64,000 bases of DNA from Vigna angularis (taxonomy: Eukaryota > Streptophyta > Magnoliopsida > Fabales > Fabaceae): positions 25,183,306 through 25,247,305 of the forward strand of contig NC_068978.1 of assembly GCF_016808095.1 (NCBI RefSeq), read 5' to 3'. This document shows positions 1-13,000 of this stretch, one piece after another. Position 1 is the stretch's first letter. The number at the start of each line of letters is the position of its first letter. A program made the translations under genes and the position numbers. The notes under the pieces are model-generated. The model searched no databases and had not been told where the DNA came from. It saw only the letters and a program-made list of their open reading frames with translations.

Positions 1-309
1 GATGGATTTATCAGCAGACTGGACTGAGTCACTTATTGACAGATATATGCATTGGTATTGGGTTGGTGACATAAATTACTAACAGATCGTGGGCCTCTAG
101 TAATGTTCTCACTGATTTAGGTTCGAAATTGGGGTTTTCCTTCCCCAAATTAATTTTCAGATAATTGCCTCCCTTTCTTCCCACTTCGTCAACCACTGTC
201 TCCTCTCCCATTCTCGGTTAGAATATCATAGCATTCGTGGTGGACAGTTGATTGGTTCGTTGATGGCGCTTCCTTCACGGTGCATCATGGTTTGAGGGTT
301 CTTTGGCTA
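1..309. other. no gene recognised at window edge
   Basis: No convincing reading frame, splice structure or transposon end was seen here. The short open frame on the minus strand has no recognisable motif. Confidence 0.4.
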
Positions 310-550
310 CGAATTCACAATGCAAAGGTACCGACAAATTTACTGGCAAATATATTCTTTGGTAATTATCGCATATATATTCGTTGGTAAAATCAACGGA
401 TATATCTTTTGATAATTACCAACGAATCATTTTCGATGACATATATCTCTCAATAATGGTTACCGACACTATTATTACCAATGAAATAATAGCCGTCGGT
501 AATACATTTTTACCGACGAATTATGGTTGTCAGTAATACCAGTTTTTTTA
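310..550. repeat. inverted-repeat-rich stretch with CCGACGAA-like motifs
   Basis: Short motifs such as TTACCGACGAA, ACCAACGAAT and their complements (for example CCGTCGGTAAT) recur in both orientations. Clustered short repeats in both directions are typical of the subterminal regions of plant DNA transposons of the CACTA or Mutator type. No paired ends or target duplication were identified, so the class is only a guess. Confidence 0.35.
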
Positions 551-574
551 GCAGTTATTAATATATTTTAGTCT

Positions 575-985
575 ACTCCTTCACTTATAAATGGGAGATA
601 TCCTTTGTATTTTATTTAGAACTTGACTGAATGTAAAGTCGCTTTGTCAAAATTGTAAGACTTATCTTCTTGAGTTCTCACTTTATGAGTTGTCTTCTCT
701 TAGATTTCTTCATGCTTTTTCTTTGAAGGTTGGCCTAACCTCCTTAGATGAACCTCTACCAAAACCGCACATCATTAAGCATGAAAATATCTTTATCTTA
801 TTGTTTCTGCTTCATTCATCTTTTCCATGGAGTTCACCACTTTTGAAGAAGTTTCATCAACCGATTTGAAGATCATTATTTATTGAAGAAACCTCCTCAA
901 AGTATTCTCTATCATTATAACAAACAAAGTTGAGACAAAACAAAAATTAACAAATCTTCATCTTTACACTAGTCTTCTTTCATAA
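575..985 (+). repeat. LTR-like direct repeat, left copy
   Basis: This stretch is similar, with many differences, to 5110-5480 in the same orientation. Shared blocks include a TATAAA-like promoter motif followed by a block with AGAACTTGA, then TCTTCTTGAGTTCTCAC, then a GGTTGGC-TAACCTCC block and a TTTGAAGAAG-TTCATCAA block. A promoter motif with shared downstream sequence is what the R/U5 part of an LTR looks like. The pair may be the decayed LTRs of one old retrotransposon, but no primer site, polypurine tract or coding region was recognised between them. Confidence 0.4.
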
Positions 986-2326
986 CGATAAATGGATGAT
1001 TGCTACCAAATTGAGAAATTTTAGACGCTACATGAACTTGCTTCTAGAAATAGGCTTGGTGAGCATCTTAATTGGATACTTGTACCAATTCTTTTGCACT
1101 TGGATTCTCTCTTATGTGACAAAGAAATTATACATAACATTCATATATGCTTGGTTTACTTATGATGAACTCGATCTATAAGAAAATTGATTGCACTAAG
1201 ACTAACATGTAAAATACTAGCTCTTTAGGTTCTACTAGTACATAAGTCTTTCCAAGAGTAGAATACATTTTAAGCTCATAAGGAAAAACTTCACAAAAAT
1301 GAACTATTACACAATATTCTCTTAGTCCCAAAAGACATTAAGAATTATAAGATATGAAATTGTACTACAGATGTTGTTGTATCTTCATTATTCATAGTGT
1401 AATTCGTAGTTCTTCAAGAGATGAGTGTTCTTGATCAAAATCTATGGTTTTTCATGATTTCCTTACATGTTCATATGTGTTTGTATTGAGTGATATATGT
1501 TTTTCATTTTGTCTTTAAATTAGAGTTCAAATTTGTTGATTCTTCTTGAACCTTCTATGTGTGTAGTCAGATTATGGTTGTATTAATATATTATAAATTG
1601 ATTAAATTATGCAGTATTTTTGTGTTTCGAATTCTTTCTCTTTTACGATTTTATGATCTTGAAGTTTTGTCTAATGTTATGTTTAGTCTAATTGTCGTTA
1701 TTTCTCTGTTTAACACTTTTATTTTCATTTTATATAATTAAAATCTAAAATCTATAAAGTATTTGAGTCTTATTGAGTTCTTTGTGTTTTTTTTGTTATA
1801 TCTTTGAGTTTATGCTTGCTCTTAGTTTCGTAAAATGTTCTTTAAAGTTAGGTTTCTAATGTGTCTCCTTCATGTTTTCTGAATATTTCTGGATTTTTTA
1901 GGATTTTCTTCCTTTATATATTTTTCTTTGTCTTTGATAATGAGAAACTTAAAGTTCAAATCAAATATTATGTGCTAGTTGTTGTTGGTTTTGAAGTTGA
2001 TAAAAAAAGAAAGGAAAATTCCCTCTAGAAAATTGAAAAGAAGAAAAGAAAAAGCCAAAAAGAAGGGAAAAAATTGAAAATAAGTGTGACAATGCATTTT
2101 AATGATTAACAACAGTACCTAATCAATGAAAACAAAACTAAAATCAATTACAAATTGAATATATTCTTGGAAGTGAACATTCACGCTTATATAACCTTTT
2201 TTGGTTAAATTTGTGTGCAGTGGGGATCTTCCTTGAATTCATTGTTCCTTCACTTGTGACACTCAGACTAGTCGTGTTGACTAGATGAATTAGGAGTGCT
2301 GAGAATACTCGTTGTAAACCTGGAGA
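986..2326. other. AT-rich, no gene recognised
   Basis: Only short chance open frames and homopolymer-rich DNA are seen. It lies between the LTR-like repeat at 575-985 and the CACTA element that starts at 2327. Confidence 0.4.
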
Positions 2327-3352
2327 CACTAGTGCAGAATTGGCCTTTAACGTCACCCAATAGACGTCGGACCACAAAATAATCAACATAAATTATTGAC
2401 TGATGGCATGTTCATAAATAGGTTGGACACATAGACGTCTGTTAGGAGGGGCACCGACATCTATAATATTATAGACGTCGGTGCCACTCCTAACAAACGT
2501 CTATGTGTCTGATAGGTAGACGAAAAGTTCTTTTTTTTCGCCATATAGACGTCCAATCCTGCCACCCCGACGTCTATATACGATTATAAACGTTGGTGCC
2601 CCTCCTAACATACGTGTATATGTCTGACAGGTAGATGAAAAGTTTTTTTTTTCCGCCATATAGACGTTTGATCCCGCCATCCGACGTCTAAATGGCCTGA
2701 CAGGGTAGGTGAAAAGTTGTTTTGGACGTCATATTAGTGAGGTGCGTTTTTGTCTCTTTTGAACCGTTTAAACTTACTTTTACTCTGATTAAATTAGTCT
2801 TTGATGGATTATCTTCCATTTGAACCGATTAAAATGAGTTTTCGTTGTGTTTTGATGTAGTTTTTCTCGTGTCTTTGGGTAGTGTAGTAGCACATTCTCC
2901 CTTTGCTAGTTTCCTTGTAAGAAAAGCTTGCGTCTTTTGGATGTCTTATAGCGTTTCAACCCTAAACCGAACCTGGGTCCTTGCCTAGTTCTCATGTCAT
3001 CGTATTCGTTTTCATTGTCGGTTGGAATGAAACTAGGCAAGGACCCAGATTCGGTTTTCGGTTGAAATGCCATAAGAGGTCCAAAAGACGCAACATTTTC
3101 TATAACGAAACTAGCAAAGGAAGAAGGTGTTACTACGCTACCCAAAGACACGAGCTGCAGTAGACGTCAGTTAATGCAATGTCCGACGTCAATAATGCTC
3201 TTAGACGTCAGTTAATGCATGTCCAACGTCTATAAAGACGTCGGACCTGTGGGGTCCGACGTCCCATTAACGTCACCCATAAGGACGTCGGATCGGGATC
3301 CGACGATAAAAGCCCAAAATAACAGACGTCTAAAGCCCTTTCTGCACTAGTG
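2327..3352. mobile_element. non-autonomous CACTA (En/Spm-type) transposon, 1026 bp
   Basis: The left end reads CACTAGTGCAGAA and the right end is its inverse, TTTCTGCACTAGTG. The 3-bp direct duplication AGA (2324-2326 and 3353-3355) is what CACTA transposases leave. Many copies of a short TAGACGTC/GACGTCGG motif lie inside both ends, as expected for subterminal transposase-binding repeats. No transposase reading frame is present, so the element would depend on a transposase supplied elsewhere. Its interior around 2757-2890 resembles 49440-49570 in the second CACTA-family segment of this window, so both belong to one family. Confidence 0.88.
2866..3154. repeat. long imperfect hairpin inside the CACTA element
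   Basis: The arm at about 2866-2989 is the inverse of about 3034-3154 with moderate mismatch. Matching blocks include CTCGTGTCTTTGGG, TTTGCTAGTTTC, GCGTCTTTTGGA and GGGTCCTTGCCTAGTT. The loop is about 45 bases. A transcript would fold into a roughly 120-bp imperfect stem, a possible source of small RNAs. Confidence 0.8.
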
Positions 3353-3359
3353 AGAGGTA

Positions 3360-4526
3360 AAACTCGTGTAATCTTCTAGAGGATTAGAAAGGAGAGAAAG
3401 GTTGTCTTGAAAGTTGGTGGGCTCCATGACATTAATTAGAGAAAGTGTAGAATGAATCTTTTGGTGTTTTGGATGCATTTTTCTCTCATTTAAGTACATG
3501 ACTAGGTGATTTTCCCTTTGTTGAATTTTTGGTGGTCCTATGTGGGGTCCACTTAGGGTACATGTTGGGTTTGGGTTGTTTTAATGAAAAAGAGGGGTGT
3601 ACCTAGCAAATGGTTGACTATGCTTTATGATTAGACTTAGTTAATGAAAAAGAGGGGTGCACTTAGCAAATGTTTGGTTATTCTTTATTTTTGGTTTATG
3701 ACTGCCTATTATTGTGAGATATGTATGGCTTTGTGATGTGGTTAAATAAGAATAAGCATTGTTATTTCCTTGTAGTTTTGTCGAATAAGAATAAGCATTG
3801 TTATTTCCTTGTGGAGACAGAGATTCGAGTGTCACCCTTCCGCTTGCAAGAGGAAAGAAAGGGTTGGATGTCTTGCCCAATGGCTTTGACTATGCTGAGT
3901 ATAGTGCACTGATGCATGTAGTATTAGTGTTTTTACTCGTTAGTCCTTGAGGAGTTGCGGAGATAGGTTTGAAGTCGCGATGAAGGACGACTCAAATCGC
4001 CTTGTTTTTGAAACAGGTTTGTACGACAAAGTTCAAGGAAACGAAAAGGATTTGTGTATGATTTAGCGGTTATCTTATTATAGTGATGTAATATAATGTG
4101 ATGTCATGTCTTGGATTGTGATTATTGTTCTTATAATTTATTGTATGTTTCATGATGAGTATTTTGGTTGCTCACCCTTTCATGTTGTGGTTATGGTTTC
4201 CACCTACGATGATCGTACCTGTTTGGGAGTAGATAGCATTGCAGATGAGACAACAATGGAGTAGATCGGCGAGAGTGCAAAAAATAATTACTTTACGGGA
4301 TTTTTTTACGTTTTACTTTTCGTACACTTAATTTTATGTTTTTTGTAAAGGACATGTTAGGATTTAATTTGTGTCCTTTGGACACCGTTTTAATTTGTGG
4401 TTATTGCTTTCGTGTTATATTTCGTAAAGCTTTTTTTTATTTGAATGACGAGAACATTTTTATATGATTTATGTCGAATGAGAATTATTATTTTATTATT
4501 TGTGTCATTCCACTAAGGGTGTTACA
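3360..4526 (+). mobile_element. probable end of a Del/Tekay-type gypsy LTR
   Basis: The stretch ends in GGGTGTTACA (4517-4526), a common 3' end of Del/Tekay-type LTRs in plants. About 300 bases upstream is a GATGATCGTACCTG block that I associate with such LTRs. No primer-binding site follows the terminal ACA, so this could be a 3' LTR or a solo LTR. The 5' boundary was not found; the CACTA element at 2327-3352 may sit inside it. Tentative. Confidence 0.35.
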
Positions 4527-5109
4527 CATGTCATCCAATCTAGGAATGGGATGTTTATGTTTGATGGTAATGATGTTGATGACCCTACAACTTGTACATA
4601 TTCTCCAAGACCCATCTTTCTTAGGGACCAACAACAATGGCACTACACAAGGACTAAGGCTCTTTTGTATCCATCCTTTTTTTAATAAATTATCAATATG
4701 TTTCTTTATTTCCTTGGTTTCAAGAGGGTTGGTCCTATAGGTAAGCCTATTGGGAAAGCTAACCTTACGTACTAAATCTATTTAGTGGTCTATTTCCCTA
4801 AAAGGTGGCAAACCACTTGACACCTCTTTAGGAAACAACATCAAATTCTTTCAAAACTGTTTTCAACCCTTTAGGAAGAGAAACAAGTTCATAATTTATG
4901 GAAGTAAATGCCTATTTGCAATAGAGAAGAAAGTGAGGTTGCCCAAACAAAAAGAGTTTTGGAATTTTCCAAAGTTTGGTGGTTGACCAAATTCTTTGGA
5001 AGGGACACTAGCTTCCAAACCCAAATTATTTTCTTTCCCTATTTTTCTCTTTCCATCTCTTTTTTCTCCCTCCTATTTATTTTTGAAACTTAGTTGGTCC
5101 TCTCTCACT
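4527..5109. other. no gene recognised
   Basis: Short overlapping open frames only, with no protein motif recognised. It lies between the putative LTR end and the right LTR-like repeat. Confidence 0.35.
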
Positions 5110-5480
5110 TGTTGAGGCTCCTAAATACTCCATGTACTCTAGCCTTCTCTTTCACCTATAAAAGGAGAGACACCCTTTTGTAATCCTTAGAACTTGATGA
5201 ACGTAAGTCTTTTTGCCAAAAATGTTAGACTTCTCTTCTTGAGTTCTCACATATGAACTGTCTTCTTCTAGACCTCTTCATATATTTTCCTTCATGGTTG
5301 GCTTAACCTCCTAGAGGGACATCTACCAAGACCATTCAACACCAACATCTCATCTATTCATCTCTATTTGCTTTTGCTACTATCATTAGTCAAATGAAGT
5401 TCATCCTTTGAAGAAGCTTCATTAACCCAATTGGAACATCATTTTATGTTGAAGAAGAATCCTAAAAGCAACCTCCATCA
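5110..5480 (+). repeat. LTR-like direct repeat, right copy
   Basis: This is the partner of 575-985. It carries CCTATAAAAGGAGAGA as a likely TATA element near 5156, followed by the AGAACTTGATGAACGTAAG, TCTTCTTGAGTTCTCAC and GGTTGGCTTAACCTCC blocks in the same order as the left copy. The copies differ by many substitutions and indels, so an insertion would be old. Confidence 0.4.
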
Positions 5481-5944
5481 TTTGATAAGTGTCTAAAAGT
5501 TCTTACCCATTTTGCTTACCCATTTGTGTTCTTGGGAATTTCATGTTGTTTCCTCTTTTTGAACATGTCTAATATGTTTTTTGACTCATGAGTATGTGTT
5601 GTATGTCTTGAAATATTGATTCAAATTGTTATTTTTGAATAATCCATATGTTGTGTGCTTAGAATTTCCAATTTTTCTATTTATATTTGTGCAGAGTTTA
5701 TGGGTTTGTGTCATGGGATTGGTCCATTCTTTGAGTCATTTTCTTTGATATTATGATGTTATTATTTTGTTATAAGTCTTGTATATCCATATATCTCATC
5801 ACATCTTTGTTGAATTTGAAAGAAAAAAAAAATGAAAACATTAGAAAACTTGAAGCCTACCCATTTTCTGAAATCTAATGCAAAGAGTGATACGAATTTT
5901 AATTTTCAAAAATTAACTGCAATCAAACCAGAATTCCAAATGCT

Positions 5945-6015
<71 letters not shown>

Positions 6016-6950
6016 ATGGAAAGCTCTTTATTTTCCATAATAAAGAAAAGTATCTCAGCTCTGTAAAGAAAAGTTATATGAATAAAACATTGAGAAAACT
6101 ATACTTACTCATAAAAGTGGTTTTCAATATTACTCATTCAAATCTTTTAATCATTATAAAATAACACTATTTGAGCAAACTTCATTTTATATTATTCAAA
6201 AATTAATAAAAAATTATGAAATATTTAGAACCCTTATGGACTTGGTGTACTCATAAACCAAATAAAAGTAAGAATTCTTATATAGTATTTGAGCCAAAAT
6301 TGACCATTTAATGCATCCATGATTTATCTCAAACAAAATCTTGAGTTTTGTTAAATATAAAACAAAACTTTCAATTAAGCCTAAAATCCTTTGAGGAATA
6401 TCTTTTGATATAGTTCATATATAAGGATGCGATTCACGACACTATGTTGTTAAAATTCAGTTGAATTGTGTGAAAAATTCGTTAATAATAATTCAATCAA
6501 ATTAAAAATAATTTAATTTAATTTAGTTCAATAAAAAAATTGAATATATTTAAACTATTATATAATTTAATTTAGTTTCACTAATCAACTTTAAAGTTTA
6601 GTCTTACACCACACCAATAGCACAAGTCTTTCATTTTCATGGAACCAACTGTTCCTTGTCTACGTTGAAAAAATCCCTCCCATCAAGATGTTTCTCTGCT
6701 TTCTTCTTTTTGCATTTTGAAACACAGGTTTGTTCATATTGATAGTTTTTCCTTTCACTCGTAATGAATGTCAATTGAGTTTGTAAAATTTTTCACTCTG
6801 GTTGAGCCTACAAAATTGGAAGCATCTATTTAGGTCAATTTACGCTTCTCTCTCTTTTCTTATCCTAATATCTTCTTTTTCCCATTCTTTTCCTAATTTC
6901 TACGCTTAGTTTCTTCTCTACCTCATTGCTGTGTAATCTGTATTCGTTAA
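5481..6950. other. AT-rich region upstream of the ABCB gene
   Basis: No coding sequence was recognised. It holds a TA microsatellite (5950-6013). Pyrimidine-rich tracts around 6850-6915 may be part of the ABCB promoter or 5' leader, but no TATA element could be assigned with confidence. Confidence 0.4.
5950..6013. repeat. (TA)n microsatellite
   Basis: About 32 uninterrupted TA dinucleotides. An open frame that crosses it is a by-product of the repeat. Confidence 0.95.
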
Positions 6951-7058
6951 GGTTCAGCACTTAATTTATTTTCGGTTACTGTTTTTGGCGTTAACGTTTT
7001 CTGTGTCGCTGATATTGTGTTGCTTTAGTTTTTGTGTAATTGGAACTCTGATCCTGAC

Positions 7059-10000
7059 ATGGATGGCAAAGGAAGTTCTGCGGAAAGGGAAGAACAGAGA
7101 AAACAGAAGGGAAAAGCAGAGACGGTACCGTTTCGCAAGTTGTTCGCGTTTGCAGACTGCGCAGACATTATGTTGATGGCGGTTGGAAGCATTGGCGCCA
7201 TTGGAAACGGTTTGGGATTTCCTCTGATGACATTACTATTTGGTGAAATAATCCATTCCTTCGGATCTAACCAGAACAGCTCCGGCATAGTAGAAAAAGT
7301 GTCTCAGGTGAACAAATTTCTCCCTAATCATGTTTCTAGATTAATAAAAAAATTACAATTTTATTATATATATATATTTTAATTTTATTAATTTACACAA
7401 ACTTTAATTTTATTAATTTAGTTTAAATTCTATTAATGATTCAAATAATTATTCTAATTAGACAAATGTTTAGATTTGAGTAACTGTATTCACATGTGAC
7501 ATGTATTTATTAAAAAAACATTAATATGATATGGAGTTGATTTTTAAAAAGACTTTTACTCTGTGGTTCACTCACTATATTTTATAAATTTAAAAATTAT
7601 TGTTGAACATAACAATTATTAAAAGTTAAATGTGAGTTCAATTATTTTAATTATTAATGGAATTTAATAAAAACAGAATTAAAGTTTAAGTTGTATTAAG
7701 AATATAATGTTCTAATTATTATAGTAAAATTAAAATATAATTGTACTTGAACAATCATTTACTTTATCGTTTATAAATTAACTTATACAGCATTTAGAAA
7801 AATTGTTGATAAAAAAATTAGTTCCATTAAAGTTTATTCCAAGCTCTCTGCTCGTCATGGTTTGGTTTGTGTTAAAATTTCCAGGTTTCTCTCAAATTTG
7901 TGTACTTGGCAGTAGGATCTGGGGTGGCAGCTTTCCTTCGTAAGTTCTCCCTGTTAAAAAATTATACATTTGTATATGTAAAATAATATTTTAACAAACT
8001 TATAACTACTGGAGAGATTGCTTTTACAATAATATAGAGATTATAAAGTAAATTTTTATAATTATAAATAAAATAAAAGGTATAATTTTTTTATAATTAT
8101 AAGAGAAATAATAAGTATCAAATGGTTTTATGTAAACTTATTTGATTTATAAAATGTGATTACCCATAAATTCTTTTTTTTCTTCTCGTCTAATGATGTT
8201 TAGGGTAAAAACATTACTAATATTTTAACAAGATATAAATTATCAAATTAAAACATTAAAATTGGATAAAAAAGAGTATCAATAATACCTATAATATTGT
8301 ATACTGCTCTTTTTATAACAAAAATGCCACTTAAAAACTAAAAGTGAACTTTTTAATTTTTTTTACTGTGAGCTATTTATTAGGTTATTCAATCAATGCC
8401 GGAAACAAATTTATATTAATTATTGAAAAGAAACTAACTAACTTTTCGGATTTGCTTGACAGACAGGAAAATTAAAGGGTTGGAAGAGATTTAACTTTGT
8501 TATTTTGAAAGATAACAAAAAATAATTTTAAAAAGTTGTGTCACTCATTTTACTTTTTTTCTCATAACCTTTTATCAAATTAATTAAATCACATAGTTTT
8601 TTCAATATTTTATCTTTATATTGTATTTATTTATGTTCAATCAACAAAAGTCAATTTTATTTCTTGTTTTAATTATTATTTAATTTCGTTATTTCTGTTT
8701 TTTCTTTTCTTAAAACCAAACACATCTAACTTTATTAGAAGAGATATATACACTCATTACACACAAATTCGAATTAAAAATATCACGAAATAAAAGTGAG
8801 ATATATTTGCTAAGCAAAATGGTAATGGAAGTTGAAAACAAAAATTACTGAGTTTTATAGAAATTTTGCCAAACTTGATAAATAAAGATTAATTTTTCAG
8901 AGGTGACTTGCTGGATGGTGACTGGGGAAAGACAGGCGGCGAGAATAAGGGAATTGTATCTGAAAACTATACTAAGACAAGACATTGCTTTCTTTGACAA
9001 GGCGACAAACACCGGTGAAGTGATAGGAAGAATATCAGGTGATACTGTTCTCATTCAAGAAGCCATGGGAGAGAAGGTATGTATTTAAACTATGTTACTT
9101 TGATTAAGATAATTATGCTTGACATTATGGTTATTTTCATGGTTTAATCTTTTTGAATGTACTTATTTTTTTTTAGGTTTTTCTTAAATAGGTTTTCTAA
9201 TTTTTTTTATCTCAATTAGGTTTTTATTTCTGTAAAATTAAGTCAATTTTAACTTTGTCGTTAATTGTTGTGAACGGCGTTAAATTTGTTGCTTGGTGGC
9301 ATGCTGAGCTAACAATTAATAAGCACGTGGCACAGTGAGGTCTCATTACGTGGATTTATACCAACATAAACGTGGTCGCCCTAGTGGTTGGCATGGTGGT
9401 CGACCTGGTGGTCGGCCACTCGGCCTGTCACTCGGCCTAGTGGTCGGCTTGGTAGTCGGTCGATCTGGTGGGTGGTCGGTCACTCGGTCTGGTGGTCGGT
9501 CTCCTAGGCACTACCAGGCCGACCGACCGCTAGGCCGACCACCAGGCTGAGTGGCGGATTACCAGGCCGAGTGACCGACTACCAGGCTGACCACCAATCT
9601 GAGTGGCCGACCACCCACCAGGCCGACCGACCAACAGGCCGACCACCCACCAGACTAAGAGGAGTGTGAGGTTCCACTGTCACGTCCTTAACCATTACAC
9701 AATCAGCATGCCACGAGACAACAAATTTAACGTCATCCAGTCAAATTAACGGCAAGGTTAAAATTGACTCAATTTTACAGAAATAAGGACCTAATTGAGA
9801 TAAAAAAAATATACGATGACCTATTTGAGAAAAACCTACAAAAATAGGGACATTCCAAAGGATTAAACCTATTTTTATAGAAGGATTGGGTAAATGTAAA
9901 ATTGATGAATAAAGAGTGTGTATGGTGGGGGATAAACTAATATCACTCAACTTTTTTTTTATGCTTTGTTCATTTGAGGGTATTTGGAGGAGATGATGTG

Positions 10001-13000
10001 GGAGAGAGTGATTAAATGAATTTGAAGAGATTTGAAGGTAAATTTTTTTTGTTTGATTGAGTGGATTTGGAGGTAATTGAGAGTGGATTTGGAAGTAAAG
10101 TTTATGAGAATTAGTGTATAATTTGATTGATGTGATAGATAAAAAAAATTGTTTAATTGATAGAAATTAAAGATTAACAAAATGCCCCTAGTGATTAATG
10201 TAATATAAAATTATATTTGTTAATGTTATATTTAATAAGTGAAGGTGATTATTGTGATAAATGATGCATGATGCAATGTGTTTCTAAAATGGACACGTAA
10301 GCGCGCACGAGATCATCTTTAGTTAATCCCTCCTTTCCTTCAAACATAACACCAATGTCTCATTTCCTCTACCTTTTCGACCGCATGCTGCATTCTCTCG
10401 CACCTAAATTCATCCAATGTCTCCTTCTAATCCCCCCTTTTGAAACTCAATTTGGGATCTACTTGGCAGATCTTAATTACTGAAATCCAAATGCACGGTT
10501 ACAGCCGATTGGGCGGAGCAGCGCGTTCGCCGCGATTCCACCACGGCCGGAGCAAGAACAGAAGCTGGAATTCATTTAAGGAGAGTAATTCCATGGAGAA
10601 GTTGGTCTTTGTTCTTATGTCGACAGTTTTCAGAAGGCAGGGTTTGCTTCTGTTTGCGCCTTTGCTATACATTTCTGGAATGTTGTTGTATATGGGTTCC
10701 TTCAGCTTCGATGTTGTCAGTATAAAGAATGGTGTCGTTCTTGTGGCTTGTAATAATTTTTTGTGATCTGAAGAACTGCGAGATGTCGCCGGAGGCTGCG
10801 ACTGCAAGTGGCTGCGTTTTAGGAGGAAGACATTGTATACGGTCAGCACTATGGTGGCGGTTCCCACCACCACAAGACCGTAGTACAACATGGGCATGCT
10901 ATTTGTTGTTGTTGTCAGAAGAGGAAGAGGGCGGAGGAGGGAATGAAACTGTGAAAGGGCTTAGAACACACAGTAGAACCGAGTACAATAGGCAGAACCG
11001 AATACGTTGTAAGCAATTTCTTGTAAGCACTAGAACCGGATACACCATATCTGGAATCGAATACACCATTGGGAACCGAATACTTCATCTTCAGAATTTC
11101 TTCACCCTCTGGAACCGAATACTGCTACAAGGTAATCAAATACACCTCTAGTTCTTCCTCTTCAAAAGCTTCGAATTGGTCTTCATCTTCAACCAGCAGC
11201 CAGGATTGGAGTTGAAATTATAAAATATGCAAAGGGTAAATTAAATATTGTACGTAAATCCTTGCAAATCTCTGCACTCCAGCGGGTGATGAAAAATACC
11301 TCAATCCCACAAATCCGCTCCTTTCCATCTTTGCATTTACGTTAAAGTGAACACACATCGTCCTGCAAATTTGTACTCTTATTCTCTCCTGAACAGTAAA
11401 ATCAGCTCAAGTGAACACAACGTTAATCAGTTGTCTAACATTTTTATCAATTGTTTAAGGGTTTAGATATTAAGTGAACATCCATATGAGTCGGGTACAC
11501 AACTATAGTCTTGAATCTTTGAAAGGAAAACTTTTATTGAAATTATTACCATTTTAGTAAGATCATGATATGTTAACAACTTTTTTTATATAATTTTTTG
11601 ACAATAAATTTGTATCATTTTTTGATTGGTTAGAACGAACTTCTATATTCTAAAATTTTTTTATTATAAGTAAACACTCAACATTAGCAGATCTGCAGGA
11701 GAACAACTAAAGACAAATGGTTGGTAAGGCCACTAACAAGGTCATTCTAAGAGGTCAAACAAAAGATTATTAATGACTAAAGGAAGATGACCAAAATAGG
11801 TTTCCCCGAGTATTGTGGTCATACCATATTGAACCTGTATCAACTACTCAGGAGACGCTGTTCAATTTAGTCTATAGAGTCAACGTCATCCCTACAAATT
11901 TCAAAGTATTTTACCCTGTGTTACGAAAAGCACAAGCAAATCAGATAGGAAACAAACTTTCACCAAAATGGTCGGACCATACTGAATGAAGGAAGAGATC
12001 GACTCAGGAGAATAGGCCTTTTCTTTCTACCTACGCCCCATTTTTTCTTCTTTCACCCCATAAAAGTTTTAATCTCTAAACTATCTCTTCTTAAAATTGT
12101 AATAAAAATCTCAACACCTCCTTATTTCCGAATCTAATAAATGCTTTTCAAAATACTTGATCTGAAAGAAAAAAAATTAAATTTTAAATTAAATGTTTCT
12201 CAAGATATTTTTCGAAAATATAATATTTTTTTAAAATTGAACATTTTATAAATCATTTCAGATCTGAAAATACATCTCAGAATAATTAATCTAAAATATG
12301 TAAAATAATTATATTCTAAAATAACTTTGGTAGACAAAGAGTACATATCTCATACTCCTTTCCAAATATATAGTTAGTATGTGAGAGTGAAACAAAAAAG
12401 TTACAATTTTATCTTGTTAGATTAATTGCATGATGGCCTTTAGTTTACTTTTTGGAACAGGTTGGGAAATTTGTGCAGCTGATAGCAACATTCGTAGGGG
12501 GCTTCGCAATATCATTTGCCAAAGGGTGGCTTCTGACACTTGTCATGTTGTGCCTTTTTCCGCTTCTTGTTGCGTCAGGGGCTGCTATGGCCATCATGCA
12601 AGGCAGGATGGCTTCTAGAGGTCAAGTTGCCTATGCAAAAGCTGCACACATTGTTCAGCAGACAATTGCCTCAATAAGAACAGTAAGAAGTTTAACATAT
12701 CTACAGACTTATACTCATGATTCCTTAATTACTGTCAATTATATATTTTTTGTTTTAATATTTACAGTAATCACGTAATATGAAAATGCAGTGTAATTTT
12801 GAAACTGTTCAGACAATTGATTAGTCATAAGTATAAAAACTGTCCATAAAATGTTGTGCAAATACTTAAAAAGTTTGTGTAAAAGAACAGAAAACATTAT
12901 ATAATTTTACGAAACTTCAATATTAATTAATCAAATTTACTCATGTGTTTATTATTTCATGCAAAAAGGAATAGAGGCTGGTTTTAGTTAAGTGATTCTA

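Larger units (their letters stand above)
9960..11380. mobile_element. probable gene-capturing DNA transposon (Pack-MULE-like) in ABCB intron 3
   Basis: The left part (about 9970-10230) is related to 13380-13650, so it is a dispersed repeat. Its minus-strand motifs, such as TACCTCCAAATCCACTC, are loosely echoed on the + strand near 11260-11340 (AAATCCTTGCAAATCT, CACAAATCCGCTCC), suggesting decayed terminal inverted repeats. Between them lie two stretches resembling gene 5' ends in opposite orientation (10488-10740 plus, 10781-10897 minus) and a degenerate minisatellite (about 10970-11150). GC content rises sharply there compared with the surrounding intron. Exact ends and a target duplication were not found, so the element class is inferred. 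Confidence 0.45.

Noticed and set aside
5832..6164. 110-codon frame through the TA microsatellite
   Set aside because: Low-complexity Tyr-Ile repeat from the TA run; no start context or domain.
7025..7288. Antisense frame over ABCB exon 1
   Set aside because: Shadow of the ABCB coding frame; no splice or domain support.
10440..10766. A functional O-fucosyltransferase gene
   Set aside because: Only the N-terminal anchor is present; no catalytic region follows, and it lies in repeat DNA within another gene's intron.
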